Notes: generated from the letters alone by a model not told the origin. Shown: positions 1 to 11,878, counted from the first letter of the stretch. The stretch is DNA of 64,000 nucleotides from Lampris incognitus (GCF_029633865.1 NC_079213.1:95825320-95889319), one strand, 5' to 3'. Translations and numbers: made by a program.

Positions 1-507
1 CCTGCAGCACACAATGAAAGATGGAAAAAACAATCCCATTAATTTACCTGAGTTTGAAAAACACCTTTGAGGGGGTTAAGCATGGATCAGTTTGGGTTTT
101 CTGAAGCAAGTTGGTGATAGGCTTTCCAACACTGAAGTGGTTATTTGATTCTGACCTTGCAGGCAGGGATTTCTAAAGGTTTAAAGCTGCTTGTAAAGAT
201 ATAGCACTAATGAGTTGAGAAACCAAGATCTGCCTGAATGAATGCATTAGAAAATAACTAGGTGCAGAAAGGAAAGTGTCCTTCTAGCATGTGCGCTCTA
301 GAATGTTGATATTCAAAATAAATAAACTGGTCATGGCTTCAGCTTGAAAAGCCTCAAGCCTGCATGTTGATGATGCTGATGCTTTCTGGGGGATATCCTG
401 GCTGCAACCTGCAGATATGAACCCCAAGAGAGGTCCAGCTTTCCACAGGATGGACAGTGAAGGACTACTTTTACCAGTACTGCCACAGTGGCCTGGGACT
501 TTACTAA

Positions 508-582
508 AATAAAGACAAGTGAGTCAATAAGATTAACTTAGATGAAATCCAAAGTTAGCTTATTGACTCAATAGTCTTTATT
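508..582. repeat. Imperfect inverted repeat with AP-1-like sites
   Basis: The arms at 508-531 and 559-582 pair at 22 of 24 positions around a 27-nt spacer that itself partly pairs. Each arm holds TGAGTCA or its complement TGACTCA, the AP-1 consensus. Confidence 0.7.
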
Positions 583-647
583 GGTTTTCAGTCTGAAGAC
601 AGTAGCTACTAGATTAAGTGGATAACTGCAGCTGAATGCGTAACCAG

Positions 648-707
648 GCCCAGGCTATGGTTAGACTATCTGATCCAGCCCAGGCTATGGTTAGGCTATC
701 TGATCCA
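648..707. repeat. Tandem duplication, two 30-bp units
   Basis: Units 648-677 and 678-707 differ at one base (ttagactatc against ttaggctatc). This is a recent local duplication. Confidence 0.8.
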
Positions 708-1852
708 AACACCTGCCCTTCACAGAGTCAGCGCTGCACCAAACATCACATCGACTCTCTTTGACAATCACAAATGAACATCAGTCTCTTCTTTCTCTAA
801 ACAATTAAATTAATCTTGCTATGTTTTATGCACAAATCCCATCCAATGTTCTTGACCTGTAGAAAGAAATGATTTTTCATCCTCCTTAGTTGTAATAAAA
901 CATCTGGAAAAAGCTCTCAAAACCATTGAATGACCTTAAAAAAAAAACAAATTTATTATAGCTTTTGCCTGATATAAATACAGTATTGAATTCAGGTTAC
1001 CTTTTAAATTGTTCCCCATAATATTTTATCTTAATTTTTCAGATTGATGAAGTTTATTTTTCCTGTTTGTTGCACATTATCTTAGTGGTTAACTTTTATA
1101 ATATGCCATGTTTGAACTCTTAAAAGTTCTTGAATTTATTTTACACCAAAGAATAAAAATCTGCTCATATATTTTGTGTTGCTCATTTAGAGGGAAACCA
1201 CACCCCTGTAGATCTGTTGCAAGCAATTAGCCATTTCCAATGACCATCACCTTTCTGGTTAACACGGCATACGCATAGCTAAGTGAAAGAACTGTAGGCA
1301 GACGGTGAGACTTTACAGCAACCTCCAAGATAACCGAACTATGCAAAACCCCCTCCATGAGACGCGCCTGTGATGTCATCATGTTGATTCATACAACAAA
1401 CATGCCCTGCTAAACACCTTTCTGGCAAATCAGGAGCTTCAAAACAACGTCTGCAGCAGGCCTTCACATACCCACATGTGCAACCGCAACAGTGCATAAC
1501 CGCTCAGTGTTAACACGCCTAAGAGAAGTAAGCTCAATTAATAGGAAATCATAACTGGAAGTGGCTTGCTCGACAAATATGATAATATTTCACATTTCTT
1601 TTATTGAGTGGTGGTTTGATGAGAAGTCCTCATCCCTTAATCTGACTACAAACAGTACTGGTTTGTGGCAATTTATAGCAAGGACATCTACTGCCACCTA
1701 GTGGCAGAAAGGACAGTTGTCATATTAAGCGCCTATGTAATGTCTCCTGAATGTTGGGTTTACTTGATCATACGATTTGGACACATACCATCAAAATTGA
1801 TAGAGAGCAGGATAAAAACAAAACAAAACATAACCAGATAATTCCAAATACA

Positions 1853-1858
1853 TTTATT
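1853..1858 (-). terminator. atp5f1d: Likely poly(A) signal of atp5f1d (AATAAA)
   Basis: TTTATT on the plus strand reads AATAAA on the minus strand, 472 nt past the atp5f1d stop codon. It is a plausible polyadenylation signal giving a 3' UTR of roughly 0.5 kb. This rests on hexamer and position only; other AT-rich matches exist further downstream. Confidence 0.5.
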
Positions 1859-2330
1859 GGTAATTTCATCCACTGTACAAAGCAAACGCTTGCGGTTACT
1901 GACTGACTGAGCTGGGAAACAGACAGCGATGGAGCATTTTCAGTTCCTTCAACACGAACGGTTACCTGGGAGAGAGAGAAAAAGAAAAAAGAAGTTCATT
2001 ACACATACACACAGACACACGCAAACAATACATAAAACAGTGTATGGAATAGATGTAAGTGCTTCACTGGATGGTAAACTTCTTGTTGACATATGCAATT
2101 TTATAGCATTAACAATTCATATGCTGGATTTAGTGGCAACGATCACAGATCAGAACACAGAACACTGCCTAAAAACAGAATAAATGCATAATCAATGAAC
2201 AAAAATGTGTGGCGACGGATGTGTTTAGAGTAAATGACCTTGTTTCACTATAGAAGGAGGGGGCAGTATAGCTTTTTACATCACTGACACCGAGGCGGTG
2301 CTATAGTGGTAGAAATGTCGTACCCCAGGC

Positions 2331-2453
2331 TTACTCCAGAGCCTTGACGATGGCCTCGTTGGCGTCTATGCTGATCTGAACCTCTGCCCTCAACGCCTCA
2401 TCTGACGCACTGGCTAATTCCGACTGGGCCTTCTCCAGGTTAGCCTTGGCAGC
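2331..2453 (-). CDS. atp5f1d: atp5f1d coding exon 4 (C-terminal helices, stop)
   Basis: The acceptor cctcag precedes GCT GCC AAG. Forty codons plus TAA encode the C-terminal helical hairpin: [20 protein letters not shown], a second helix, and the terminal NEAIVKALE, nearly identical in pattern to the mammalian subunit. The exon lies upstream of a matching poly(A) signal at 1853-1858. Confidence 0.95.
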   Translation of the reverse strand, partial: AAKANLEKAQSELASASDEALRAEVQISIDANEAIVKALE

Positions 2454-5400
2454 CTGAGGAGACAAAAAGATTAAGAGAATGTTTATTAATAAATTGCAAT
2501 TGCTTACACCATTGAAGGACGATTACCCAGCGATAAGGACATTCTTACATCAAGTATGGGGAGGCTACTTTGATAGAGCTCACAAATGACTATCTGGAAT
2601 GAGGAGGATGAGTTAAATAAGGTGGGTTGTTTTTTTTTAACGCAATTAAATGTAGGTCATTAGGTTGAGGAGAGCCTGGAGAAGTGGAGGTATGCACTGG
2701 AGAGAAGAGGAATTAAAGTCAGTAGGAGCAAGACGGAATACATATGTGTGAATGAGAGGAAGGACAGCAGAATGGTGAGGATGCAAGCAGTAGGGGTGAG
2801 GAAGGTGTATGAGTTTAAATACTTGGGGTCAACTGTGCAAAGTAACGGGGAGTGCAGAAGAGAGATGAAGAAGAGAGTGTAGGCAGGGTGGATTAGATTG
2901 TCAGGAGTGATTTGCGACAGAAGGGTACCAGCAAGAGTTAAAGGGAAGGTTTACAAGATGGTTGTGAGACCAGTGATGTTGTATGGTTTGGAGACAGTGG
3001 CACTGATGAAAAGACAGGAGGCGGCGCTGGAGGCGGCAGAGTTGAAGATGCTAAGATTTTCATCTGGAGTGATGAAGAAGGACAGGATTAGGAACGAGTA
3101 TATTAGAGGGACAGCTCAGGTTGGACGGTTTAGAGACAAAGGAAGAGATGCAAGATTGAGATGGTTTGGACATGTGTGGAAGAGAGATGCTGGGTATATT
3201 GGGAGAAGGATGCTGAATATGGAGCTGCCAGGGAAGAGGAAAAGAAGAAAGCCAAAGAGGAGGTTTATGGATGTGTAGTAGTACATATCCATGTAGTATG
3301 GATGTGTAGTAGTACACAAAGTAGTAGTAGTAGTAACTGTAGGTCATGTTTATTGGTACCGTTTGGCTGTCACATTACCTGATGAGGCAGACTGGACACT
3401 AACTGCTACCAGAGATGGGGTGTTTTGGTACAAATTATTTACTAATCAGTCATTCACAGAACTCAAGGTGACAACAGAATACAACTTGGTAAAATGCTAG
3501 CTCAAACCCACCTCAATATGTAGTCCCCCTCTTCATGTGAGAAGCCTTAAACTACATTGAAATCAGCAATTGTAAATCATCCGGAAAATCTAAGGGGACC
3601 ATTTGCTACCCTACATATAAGCTGTGAATTACTCAAGCTAAGCAGGGAAGACCCTGCAAATCCTTCGATCATCCTGAAAACCTTCTGAGGTTAGCTGGAG
3701 TGTAAAAAACAGAACACCAAGGTCAAGCACAAAGGAACAGAAATGTGGGAAGGAAAGGCGAGCATAGCAAATCCCCACTGCCTCTTTGCACTGGAAGCTC
3801 CAATTGTCACAGTAGCGATTAGAAAGGAGAAATGCCAAACATAGCTGGAAGTTAAAGGTCTCCCAGTGGGGATTTGACACATCTGCTATAACTCAACAGT
3901 GACTGACCTTTCCCTCCTTATTAACAGCGTGGGCCAATGTGCATTGTTACACATGGTGTGTGAGAAGGACAAGAAAATAATTACTCATTTACTGCTATGA
4001 AGTCAACTTAACAGTGACACTGGCACTGCCCAAGGTCAAAGAGAAAGACACCTCCATCATGAGTGTGTAATATTAACAAGAATGACATTTAAAGGACTTG
4101 TTGTCCAAGTCCAATGACAAGGCCTACCAAGCAAATGCTCATCAACTGGGATGTGCTAATCAGGACAGTATAAAAAAAATCCACGCCAGGGTCAAAGAAC
4201 TGCTCCTTCCTGCTCTTCCTGCTCAGAGACAAATTAAGTTAAAGGATCAGCAACTGCAGATGCCTCGAGCAACCGGATATGGGTGTCAATCTCACAAATC
4301 TCATTAAAACATAAGAAGGTCCATATCAAAATGACTGACCCATATTCAAATTACACTCTGAAGAGATCATTTGTCAAGATTTATGCCTGCCCCATACAAG
4401 ATGTCATGAGTGAAATTAAAAGATAAAGACAACAATTTCATGTTACTAATGATCAAAGAGTACAGCAAAGCCGGTGTCCTGAGTCCACCCCTGAAATATG
4501 AGGAAAAGGCATAACAAATCCAGCCAAGTGTAAAAGATTTTTAAACCCGGCCTCCTGCAGCAATACAAAACAACTGCTCAGCTAAACTAATCCATTTGGA
4601 ATGTCTGCCCACTGATAGATGACATTTGAAGACTTGCACGATGTTAGTGTTCAATTGTGTTACACCACTGGGCAGATAAAGAAAAGTAATGAGATCAAAA
4701 TCAGGAATGCATACATGGTCCACTGAACATATTAACAGATTCTTGCTTCTTTCTTTTTTTTTTAACTTTTGGAATTCTCCTTTGATCCTTAAAGGAGAAA
4801 TTAGCCTCTTTTCCTCCTCCACAGGGTGGTCAGAGCACAAGGTCAGCTACAGATCTGTGCTACTGGAGCTGAAAAGAGATGCGTGACTGTCTTACTCAAA
4901 AGCACTTCAAATGTGCTCAAGCTACTGGATACTGAAACCAGGTCCCTAGGTTAAGGGACAAGCTGAGTCACTATACCAGACTGCTGTCCACATTATTCAT
5001 TCCTGCTACTCACTGATCCTTTATCAAATCTGTCAACTATCAACATCTCCCTCATCTCTCATCATCAGCTGTGGGTCGCGGCGGCAGCAGGCTAAGCAGG
5101 GCACTCCAGACGTCCCTCTCCCCAGCAACGCCCTCCAGCTCCTCCTGGGGGATCCCAAGGCATTCCCAGGCCAGAATGGACACGTAGTTCCTCCAGCAAG
5201 TTCCGGGTTTACCCTGGGGTCTTCTCCCAGTTGGTCCTTCAAGACCAGTAAGTGATGCCGCAAGTTGGCATGCCTCGGTCTCCACCTTTGCCTGCCGCCC
5301 AGCCTGCATTGCACCCTACCCCAATGTTCATCCCCATGGGTGGTGGGTCCACGGGGTCAACATAAGCATAACTATCAAGCATATCAAGCATAAATATCAA

Positions 5401-8400
5401 CATAAGTAGATGGAAAGAACCCTTCTCAGATGCTTTTAGCACAGCAGCATGTATCTGATCATTATGTTTTCAAAAATTAATTAAACAGAAAGACATAAAA
5501 AGTCATAGACAATGAAGAAAGGTTCTTGACTAAGCTTGCACTTTCAAATGAACCTATCTAGATATGTTTTCCCACAAAGGAGTTATGGAGAATTTAAACA
5601 ATCTCACCAAGGGGAACTTCACGTTGTAATATGTCTATAAGAGTTTGTATTGTAATGATGAAAATTGGGCCTGTATCGTCTCATGCCAGTGCATCAGCCT
5701 AGACTGCACCTGAAGAAATTAGAACCACGGTGTATAACGCATGCATGCACGCACGCACGCAAACACACACACACACACACAGGAAGACGGCAAGCACTAT
5801 CTAGGAAGGAGATACTCACAGCAATGTCCAGCTGGTCCAGTGGAACTGCCTCCTCAGCCAATAGCTGCACTGAAGAATCAGAATTGACGGTCACAGACCC
5901 ACTGCTAACTGTCAACAAATACACAAAATAAATAAGTTAATACTTACAAAGTGATTTCTGTGAAGGACAGCATAATAAATGATCAATGATGTTATTGATC
6001 ACAACTATTAATACTTTCCAAAAAGACCAAGGCTTCATATGTCTGCTATTCCTGAGATGACTGAAACCCTTCTGATACTCCAATCTCAACGCATATCATC
6101 AGCTGAGATGCATGTATGAAGAGAGAATGAAGCTTATACACAAGCAGTTCAGCCCCACCCATTGCGTCATATTATTTCCTCATACAATTCCATGCCAACA
6201 CACACACAAAAAAAAGCAAGATGTGGGAAAAGTCTTGATGTGAGAGCAAGACAACCATAACTGGCTGGCTGCAGTATCAAAATGGACACCTACACTCACC
6301 GGCCACTTTATTAGGCACACCTGTCCAACTGCTCGTTAACGCAAATTTCTAATCAGCCAATCACATGGCAGCAACTTAATGCATTTAGGCATGTAGACAT
6401 GGTCAAGACGATCTGCTGCAGTTCAAACCAAGCATCAGAATGGGGAAGAAAGGTGATTTAAGTGACTTTGAACGTGGCATGGTTGTTGGTGCCAGACAGG
6501 CTGGTCTGAATATTTCAGAAACTGCTGATCTACTGGGATTTTCACGCACAACCATTTCTAGGGTTTACAGAGAATGGCCCGAAAAAGAGAAAATATCCAG
6601 TGAGCGGCAGTTCTGTGGGCGAAAATGCCTTGTTGATGCCAGAGGTCAGAGGAGAATGGCCAGACTGGTTCGAGCTGATAGAAAGGCAACAGTAACTCAA
6701 ATAACCACTCATTACAACCGAGGTATGCAGAAGAACATCTCTGAACGCACAACACGTCGAACCTTGAGGCAGATGGGCTACAGCAGCAGAAGACCACACC
6801 GGGTGCCACTCCTGTCAGCTAAGAACAGGAAACTGAGGCTACAATTCGCACAGGCTCACCAAAATTGGACAATAGAAGATTGGAAAAATGTTGCCTGGTC
6901 TGATGAGTCTCGATTTCTGCTGCGACATTCGGATGGTAGGGTCAGAATTTGGCGTCAACAACATGAAAGCATGGATCCATCCTGCCTTGTATCAACGGTT
7001 CAGGCTGGTGGTGGTGGTGTAATGGTGTGGGGGATATTTTCTTGGCACACTTTGGGCCCCTTAGTACCAATTGAGCATCATGTCAACGCCACAGCCTACC
7101 TGAGTATTGTTGCTGACATGTCCATCCCTTTATGACCACAGTGTTCCCATCTTCTGATGGCTACTTCCAGCAGGATAACGCGCCATGTCATAAAGCTCGA
7201 ATCATCTCAGACTGGTTTCTTGAACATGACAATGAGTTCACTGTACTCAAATGGCCTCCACAGTCACCAGATCTCAATCCAATAGAGCACCTTTGGGATG
7301 TGGTGGACCGGGAGATTCGCATCATGGATGTGCAGCCGACAAATCCGCAGCAACTGCGTGATGCTATCATGTCAATATGGACCAAACTCTCTGAGGAATG
7401 TTTCCAGTACCTTGTTGAATCTATGCCACGAAGGATTAAGGCAGTTCTGAAGGCAAAAGAGGGTCCAACCCGGTACTAGCAAGGTGTACCTAATAAAGTG
7501 GCCAGTGAGTGTATATAACTCGTGAAAAGTTCATTGAAAGGACTCGGAGGAAGTGGCATCAGAATCAGAGAGCAAAATTGGAAATGAAAATGAGGACCCA
7601 ACAGGGTTTGAAAATAAGAACAAGAAGAAAAACTTCAAATTGCTCAAGCGATTCTAGTCAGTCAATGAGAACAGAGGAGATGTATCTCGTTGAGATGACA
7701 TCCATGATAAGAGCAGACGGGATTTTCAAGGACCCAAATGAGGTCGGAAAGTCCCGGAGAAAACTTGGAGATGTACAATCGATCAGGATAATTAGAAGCG
7801 AGATGGTTATCATTTATTGTATCTCAGAGCATCAGAGAGAGCGTCAGAGAGAAAGAGAGCCCTCAAGGTATTTGGAAGTTATCTCTGTGTGACTTTCTTC
7901 CCACTCAGATTATAAGCAAAGAAAAAGGGAGTGATAAGTGGCGTGCCACTGACAGTGAAGGCTGAGTCATTTCAGGATGCTTCAGGTGTGTGTGTGAGGC
8001 AAGAAGAACAACTAGATTCCGATGGGGGGGGGGGGCAGTCATTCTGTGTGTTTGAGTTTTGAAGGGGAATTGCCGGAAAGAATGTACCTTGATTATGTGA
8101 GTTACAGGGTGAAGGCCATACGAGAGAGTTCCTCTCAGATTTTTTTGTTGTCAAGAATATGGACATGTTGCTGCAGTATGTAATGGAGTCAGAAGATGTG
8201 GAAGATGTGGGGAGAACAACTGCAATGTGGAAGATTGTAACGTTGAGAAAGCACAATCGAAGTACCTTCACTGCAAGGGAAACCATAATACGGGGTCAGC
8301 ATAGTGTCCAAAAATAATTAAGGAAAACAAAGTGCATAAGATGAGAACAGAAATGAGATTGTCGTACGCCAAAGCTGCTAAGAGAATCAAGAGAAATGAC

Positions 8401-11400
8401 GAAATGGTAGAAGTGCAAAAAGAACCGGAGCCGAAAAGTCATGGAGCTGACCAGAATATTTGCATGGACAAGAAAATATTTTTGGCATTCATTGTCATGG
8501 TCATAAATTGCGCTGCTGAAATAATGGGGAAGTTGGAAAGGATCAAGAAGGTCTGGATGCTGCCAGGAGATATTTGAATGTTTTTGACATATCTGGAGAA
8601 GATCTAGATGTTACACTGCAGGAAGAATTTGCATCAACTCAGACTGGGTTTAGGTTATAGAATGGACAATGTCATGAATGGGACCACTTTGGGTGTACAC
8701 TTAGTACTGTGAAGTTCTTACATTTTGGTAGGTGGCGGTAATGCAACATTTCGGGATGCCAACTGCCAATAAAATCAAAGAAGAGGAAGAAGAAGAAGAA
8801 GCAGAAGCAGCAGAAGAAGGAGGAGGTTAACTGAAATGGCTGACTTAGGATGTTTAACCTAAAATCCCATTTAAACGAACCTTAATCATGCAAGAATAGC
8901 AGACATACACTTAACAAGAGTTTGGTATAATTAAGCAGATATTTGTGATTCAGTAATAAAGAAAGTAATCTGTAAAAATTATGTCATTACAGAATTGCAT
9001 CTAGTCAAAAGCTTCGCACACACTGTGAACACAAGGTTGCTTTGGCAATATACATAAAAAAAAAACAACAACCAAAAACAACTGAAAGCTGATTGTAATT
9101 GACATAAGAGTATTGTGGATGTAACTGACATAAGAGTATTGTTTTCCACAGTTGGTGGTATACTTAAGGACTGGGGGGGTACTCCTAATCCTTTACATTA
9201 CACTTATTGTTGAACAAGTATTACATTCACAACATTTAAAAGGAAATCCCAGTAGCAACTATCGTTTGCTATGTTATATGTACTATGCACTGTGGTCAGT
9301 TTACAAACACTTTTATGACTTGACAGGATCAAATCTGTTTGTTTCTATGCATAAAACATATTATTTGGATGGATGGTTAACCAGGACAAACATCTCTATT
9401 TTTAATATGGAAAACTTTGAACCAGAAATCTATTAACTCATACTGAGTCCTTATATTTATATCCTTCTCAAAGATAAAAAATCTTGAAATACACTATTGT
9501 ATGTGTTGAAACTCATTAAAACAATGAGATACAATCTGTTCTCTGATGGCTTTTGAGTCACAGCACAGAGTTCACCATTTTCAACATTCGGTTAATTGAA
9601 GGAAAAAGTAACTGAGTAGGGAAGAAAAATGTCACTTATGAGCAGGGCATGAGCCCTTCTTTTTCATGACGCGCAATCTCACCGAAGTATTTTACTGAGG
9701 AGCCATCATCATTGAAGACTGTGACAACCCCAGGCCTGAGAACCTGCAGCGTGGGCACATGAGAAGGGAGAATACCGAACGCACCAGTCAGTGTGGGCAC
9801 ATCAACCTGCTTCACACTGGCCGCATTGAAGTACACCTGGAAGAGAGAGGATAAAGAAAGGAGCACAAATTTAATGAACACTGACACAAAAATGTAATAG
9901 TCTGCAAGATTCAACCTTAAAGAACCACTGATTTGTGTTCCAAATTGATGTGGATGGGTTAAGCAGCATCCTGAATAATTCATCAATCTCCATTTAGTAC
10001 CTTAACTATTCAGGGAAGAGTTCAGTTTCCTTTACAACACTATCCAATGCTACGTGGACATAAAGCTGTCATTGTCAATAAATTGATAACTTTGTGTTTT
10101 AATCAATCAATATGTCATCATGTGGATTTTTAGGCTTAAAGTGCAAAGTATCCTTTGTATCAAAACAAAATGCATAACGGTTCTGAGGCCCAGATCCCTG
10201 GGTGTCAGGTGGAGGAAGGAGTTGTAAACTAAACTCTGAGGCTTAGTGCTACAGTGTTAATACAAAATCCTAAAACCAGTATCAAACCTCAAATTGAAAA
10301 CATTGCTCCAACCAAGGTCAGGCATTAGCTCCCCAAGCATAACATGAAGAAAACTGTACGAAAGTAACAACTAACAACAAGGTTTAATTCATAACAGGTA
10401 CAGGCACCATGACTGACCTTTGACAGTGTGCCTGCCCAGACTTCCCAGCATATAACTAAATAAATGAATACCAACCAACTCCCTATCCAAAGATCGCAGC
10501 CAAGAAAAATCAGTATCACTTAAGTATCACTGAAGCTTACTCTTTTGTAAAACCTGCTTTTAACATATCTTCTAATCCTTCTCTTATTTTATTCTCTTGT
10601 ATCCCGGTCTCATCTCGTATTTTTAACTAACGCACTTGTCCCCCTTTGTTGTGACGATTTATTATTATTATTATTTTGAGGTTTGGTATTGATTTAACCT
10701 TGTTTGTTTTGTTTCTTTTAAATGCGCTGTACAAATGAAACATGTTAATACCATGTCGTTTACCATCATCTAGGTCAGTGGTTCTCAACCTTTTTGGGGT
10801 CCTGGACCCCCTGCGTATTTTTGATCTACCCTGAGGACCCCGCCACCTGATCTTGGGGGAGGGGGGTTGCAATTTGATAGAAACAGTAGAAACTGCATTT
10901 TAAATTGCATTATAGCATTTATTCACTCTTTGGGGCAAAAATAAGAGCTTTCAGTTGTAACTTAGATATAGTTAACAAAACAGAAATCTTATGCAGTAAC
11001 TTTCAGATATATGTAACAAAACAGAATATGTATTCAGTAACTTTCAGATATATGTAACAACAGAATTTTTATGCAGTAACTTTTAACAATGCAAACGGGA
11101 GCGAGATCTCTTATTAAAATACAATAAATTACACTTGTGAAACAGATGTAATTAGAGAAAAAAGTCCTGTTACCCTTTATAGTTTAGGTAGATAAAGTCT
11201 CAGTCACATTTGAGTAAAATAATCCTATTTCTATAAATGTCATAGGATCTTTTTTTTAAAGATATTTTATTTTCACGGACCCCTTGCAATTACACCGCGG
11301 ACCACTAGCCCCGGTTGAGAAACACTGATCTAGGTAAACTAAAACGCTAGCCTAGCCTAGCATAAGCTAACAGGAGTTGCACGGCAATGACATTGGCGAA

Positions 11401-11703
11401 CACGGAATGCAAACTAAAACGTAAGCCCAGTTATCTTGCAACTGTGCACAAAGGTGACAAAAACGATCTTTATAAAGGCTTGTTACATCTTCAGATCGTA
11501 AGCCATCGCTTCAAATCAGGAGAGTTAGTTTAGCTAGTCGGTGGGGTAGCCAGGCCCGAAAAGCCTCGCCGACTGCCGTCTGTCACCTGTGTAGGAGAGG
11601 CGAAAGTGAAGGACATCTGAGGCGCGCCGGAGACAGCCTCTGCGTAGCATCGAGATTGTCTCAGCATGGGCAGGGAACGACGAAGAAGCCTTGCTGCCAA
11701 CAT
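2331..11703 (-). CDS. atp5f1d: ATP synthase F1 subunit delta, mitochondrial (whole gene, 4 coding exons)
   Basis: This gene encodes the delta subunit of mitochondrial F1-ATPase (equivalent of bacterial epsilon), part of the central stalk in the matrix that couples the c-ring to the catalytic head. Coding exons on the minus strand are 11587-11703, 9683-9836, 5820-5908 and 2331-2453, 483 nt or 160 residues plus TAA. All three introns are GT-AG and phases agree (0, 1, 0). Residues 1-20 are Arg-rich and lack acidic residues, as expected for a transit peptide. The N-terminal beta-sandwich carries the family signatures [14 protein letters not shown] and [11 protein letters not shown]; the C-terminal helical hairpin includes [13 protein letters not shown] and ends in NEAIVKALE. 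The length is close to the human protein (about 168). Introns of 3.4, 3.8 and 1.75 kb are filled with transposable elements but the coding sequence is intact. It is divergent from cbarp. Confidence 0.96.
2660..3337 (+). mobile_element. 5'-truncated RTE-type LINE with target duplication
   Basis: This is the 3' end of an RTE-like non-LTR retrotransposon, about 90% identical by eye to the longer copy at 47638-48260. It encodes the end of the reverse transcriptase ORF with stops (for example TAG at 2880), including [20 protein letters not shown] and [12 protein letters not shown]. It ends in a TAG-rich microsatellite tail at 3277-3335. The 10-bp direct repeat tgtaggtcat flanks it at 2650-2659 and 3338-3347. 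It sits in intron 3 of atp5f1d, opposite to the gene. Confidence 0.82.
3348..5068. other. atp5f1d intron 3, unique-looking sequence
   Basis: No supported coding sequence or recognisable element was found. AT-rich intronic DNA. Confidence 0.4.
5069..5330. repeat. GC-rich dispersed repeat fragment, unclassified
   Basis: A GC-rich island in AT-rich intron, starting ctgtgggtcgcggcggcagc. I recall similar text from dispersed fish repeats, probably a LINE 3' region, but only one copy is present in the window, so family and limits are uncertain. Confidence 0.3.
5820..5908 (-). CDS. atp5f1d: atp5f1d coding exon 3
   Basis: The acceptor gacag precedes TT AGC AGT, completing the Val codon split from exon 2 ([11 protein letters not shown]), and the donor gtgagt follows GCT. 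The encoded stretch [20 protein letters not shown] is the end of the beta-sandwich and leads into LDQLDIA at the start of the helical domain. Confidence 0.94.
6293..7511 (+). mobile_element. Tc1-like DNA transposon, copy 1
   Basis: A 1219-bp element whose ends read cactcaccggccactttatt and, inverted at the other end, aataaagtggccagtgagtg. It is flanked by the TA target duplication (6291-6292, 7512-7513) typical of Tc1/mariner. It carries a transposase ORF with one frameshift and lies in intron 2 of atp5f1d, antisense to the gene. A shorter copy of the same subfamily is at 45148-45830. Confidence 0.93.
6440..7479 (+). pseudogene. Tc1-like transposase, one frameshift
   Basis: The first part (6440 to about 7117) encodes paired HTH domains, with [13 protein letters not shown] and [15 protein letters not shown], and the start of the DDE catalytic domain with the first aspartate in [10 protein letters not shown] single-base loss near 7117, in the codons after YLSIVAD, shifts the frame. 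The rest (to TAG at 7477-7479) continues with the second aspartate in [10 protein letters not shown] and the glutamate in NPIEHLWD. It is otherwise undamaged, total length about 346 codons, normal for Tc1 transposases. All catalytic residues are present but split between frames, so it is presumably inactive. Confidence 0.9.
7514..8826 (+). pseudogene. Decayed non-LTR retrotransposon ORF1 (gag-like) and 3' end
   Basis: Broken reading frames carry pieces typical of the gag-like ORF1 of fish L1/Tx1-type elements. These are [15 protein letters not shown] at 7530, [12 protein letters not shown] at 8341, an [12 protein letters not shown] segment at 8482 and [14 protein letters not shown] at about 8570. 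The sequence ends with an AATAAAA-containing stretch and a (GAA)n-type tail at 8779-8826. Frameshifts and stops are many. The family name rests on recall; the retrotransposon nature is supported by the tail and the ORF1-like pieces. Confidence 0.55.
8827..9682. other. atp5f1d intron 2, no feature seen
   Basis: AT-rich intronic sequence between the retroelement tail and exon 2; no supported ORF. Confidence 0.4.
9683..9836 (-). CDS. atp5f1d: atp5f1d coding exon 2 (beta-sandwich domain)
   Basis: The acceptor ttccag precedes GTG TAC TTC, and the donor gtgaga follows a G that begins a split codon. The exon encodes residues 40-90 ([18 protein letters not shown] to SSVKYF), the core of the F1 delta/epsilon beta-sandwich with the conserved [11 protein letters not shown] and [11 protein letters not shown] strings. 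Confidence 0.95.
10776..11327. mobile_element. Non-autonomous hAT element (552 bp)
   Basis: The ends are cagtggttctcaacc and, inverted, cagtgtttctcaacc (14 of 15). A perfect 8-bp target duplication, atctaggt, lies at 10768-10775 and 11328-11335. There is no transposase ORF and the interior is AT-rich. It lies in intron 1 of atp5f1d, 260 bp from exon 1. Confidence 0.92.
11587..11703 (-). CDS. atp5f1d: atp5f1d coding exon 1 (start codon, transit peptide)
   Basis: The exon encodes residues 1-39, from the ATG at 11703 to SFTFASPTQ, followed by the donor gtgaca. Residues 1-20 are rich in Arg and Leu ([20 protein letters not shown]) and look like a matrix-targeting peptide; processing near Cys19/Tyr20-Ala21 is an inference. 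The start was chosen because it is the only ATG in frame that gives a transit peptide of normal length, and the segment after it matches the mature N-terminus of vertebrate delta subunits. Confidence 0.93.
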
Positions 11704-11843
11704 ATTTGAGAAATACAGCTTTAACCGGAGTAAACGTAAATCTCAGATATCCCCCCCAAGCCCTGGCGTGAAGTCAGTCAGTGTGCGCTTGATAAAACAA
11801 GGACGTTGGTAATCTACCCACAATGCCTTGTGGTCCCTTCGAG

Positions 11844-11861
11844 GATGCTGGAAAGTGTAGT
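11844..11861 (-). promoter_or_regulatory. ZNF143/SBS-like promoter element, proximal copy
   Basis: A second, weaker match on the minus strand reads ACTACACTTTCCAGCATC, about 35 bp closer to atp5f1d than the first and in the same orientation. Paired SBS sites of this kind are known in vertebrate promoters; the assignment is by eye. Confidence 0.45.
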
Positions 11862-11878
11862 CTTTATGGGAGGAGGCA

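Larger units (their letters stand above)
1..1840. other. Region downstream of atp5f1d, no gene seen
   Basis: AT-rich sequence without a supported ORF. It contains an imperfect hairpin at 508-582 and a 30-bp tandem duplication at 648-707. No conserved coding block was recognised on either strand. Confidence 0.5.

Noticed and set aside
1929-2183. 84-codon plus-strand frame
   Set aside because: It lies antisense to the atp5f1d 3' UTR, is low complexity (HTHRHTQT) and has no conserved features.
5052-5314. Minus-strand GC-rich frames of 85-93 codons
   Set aside because: Two overlapping frames in a GC-rich repeat-like patch inside an intron; no recognised domain, probably a repeat fragment.
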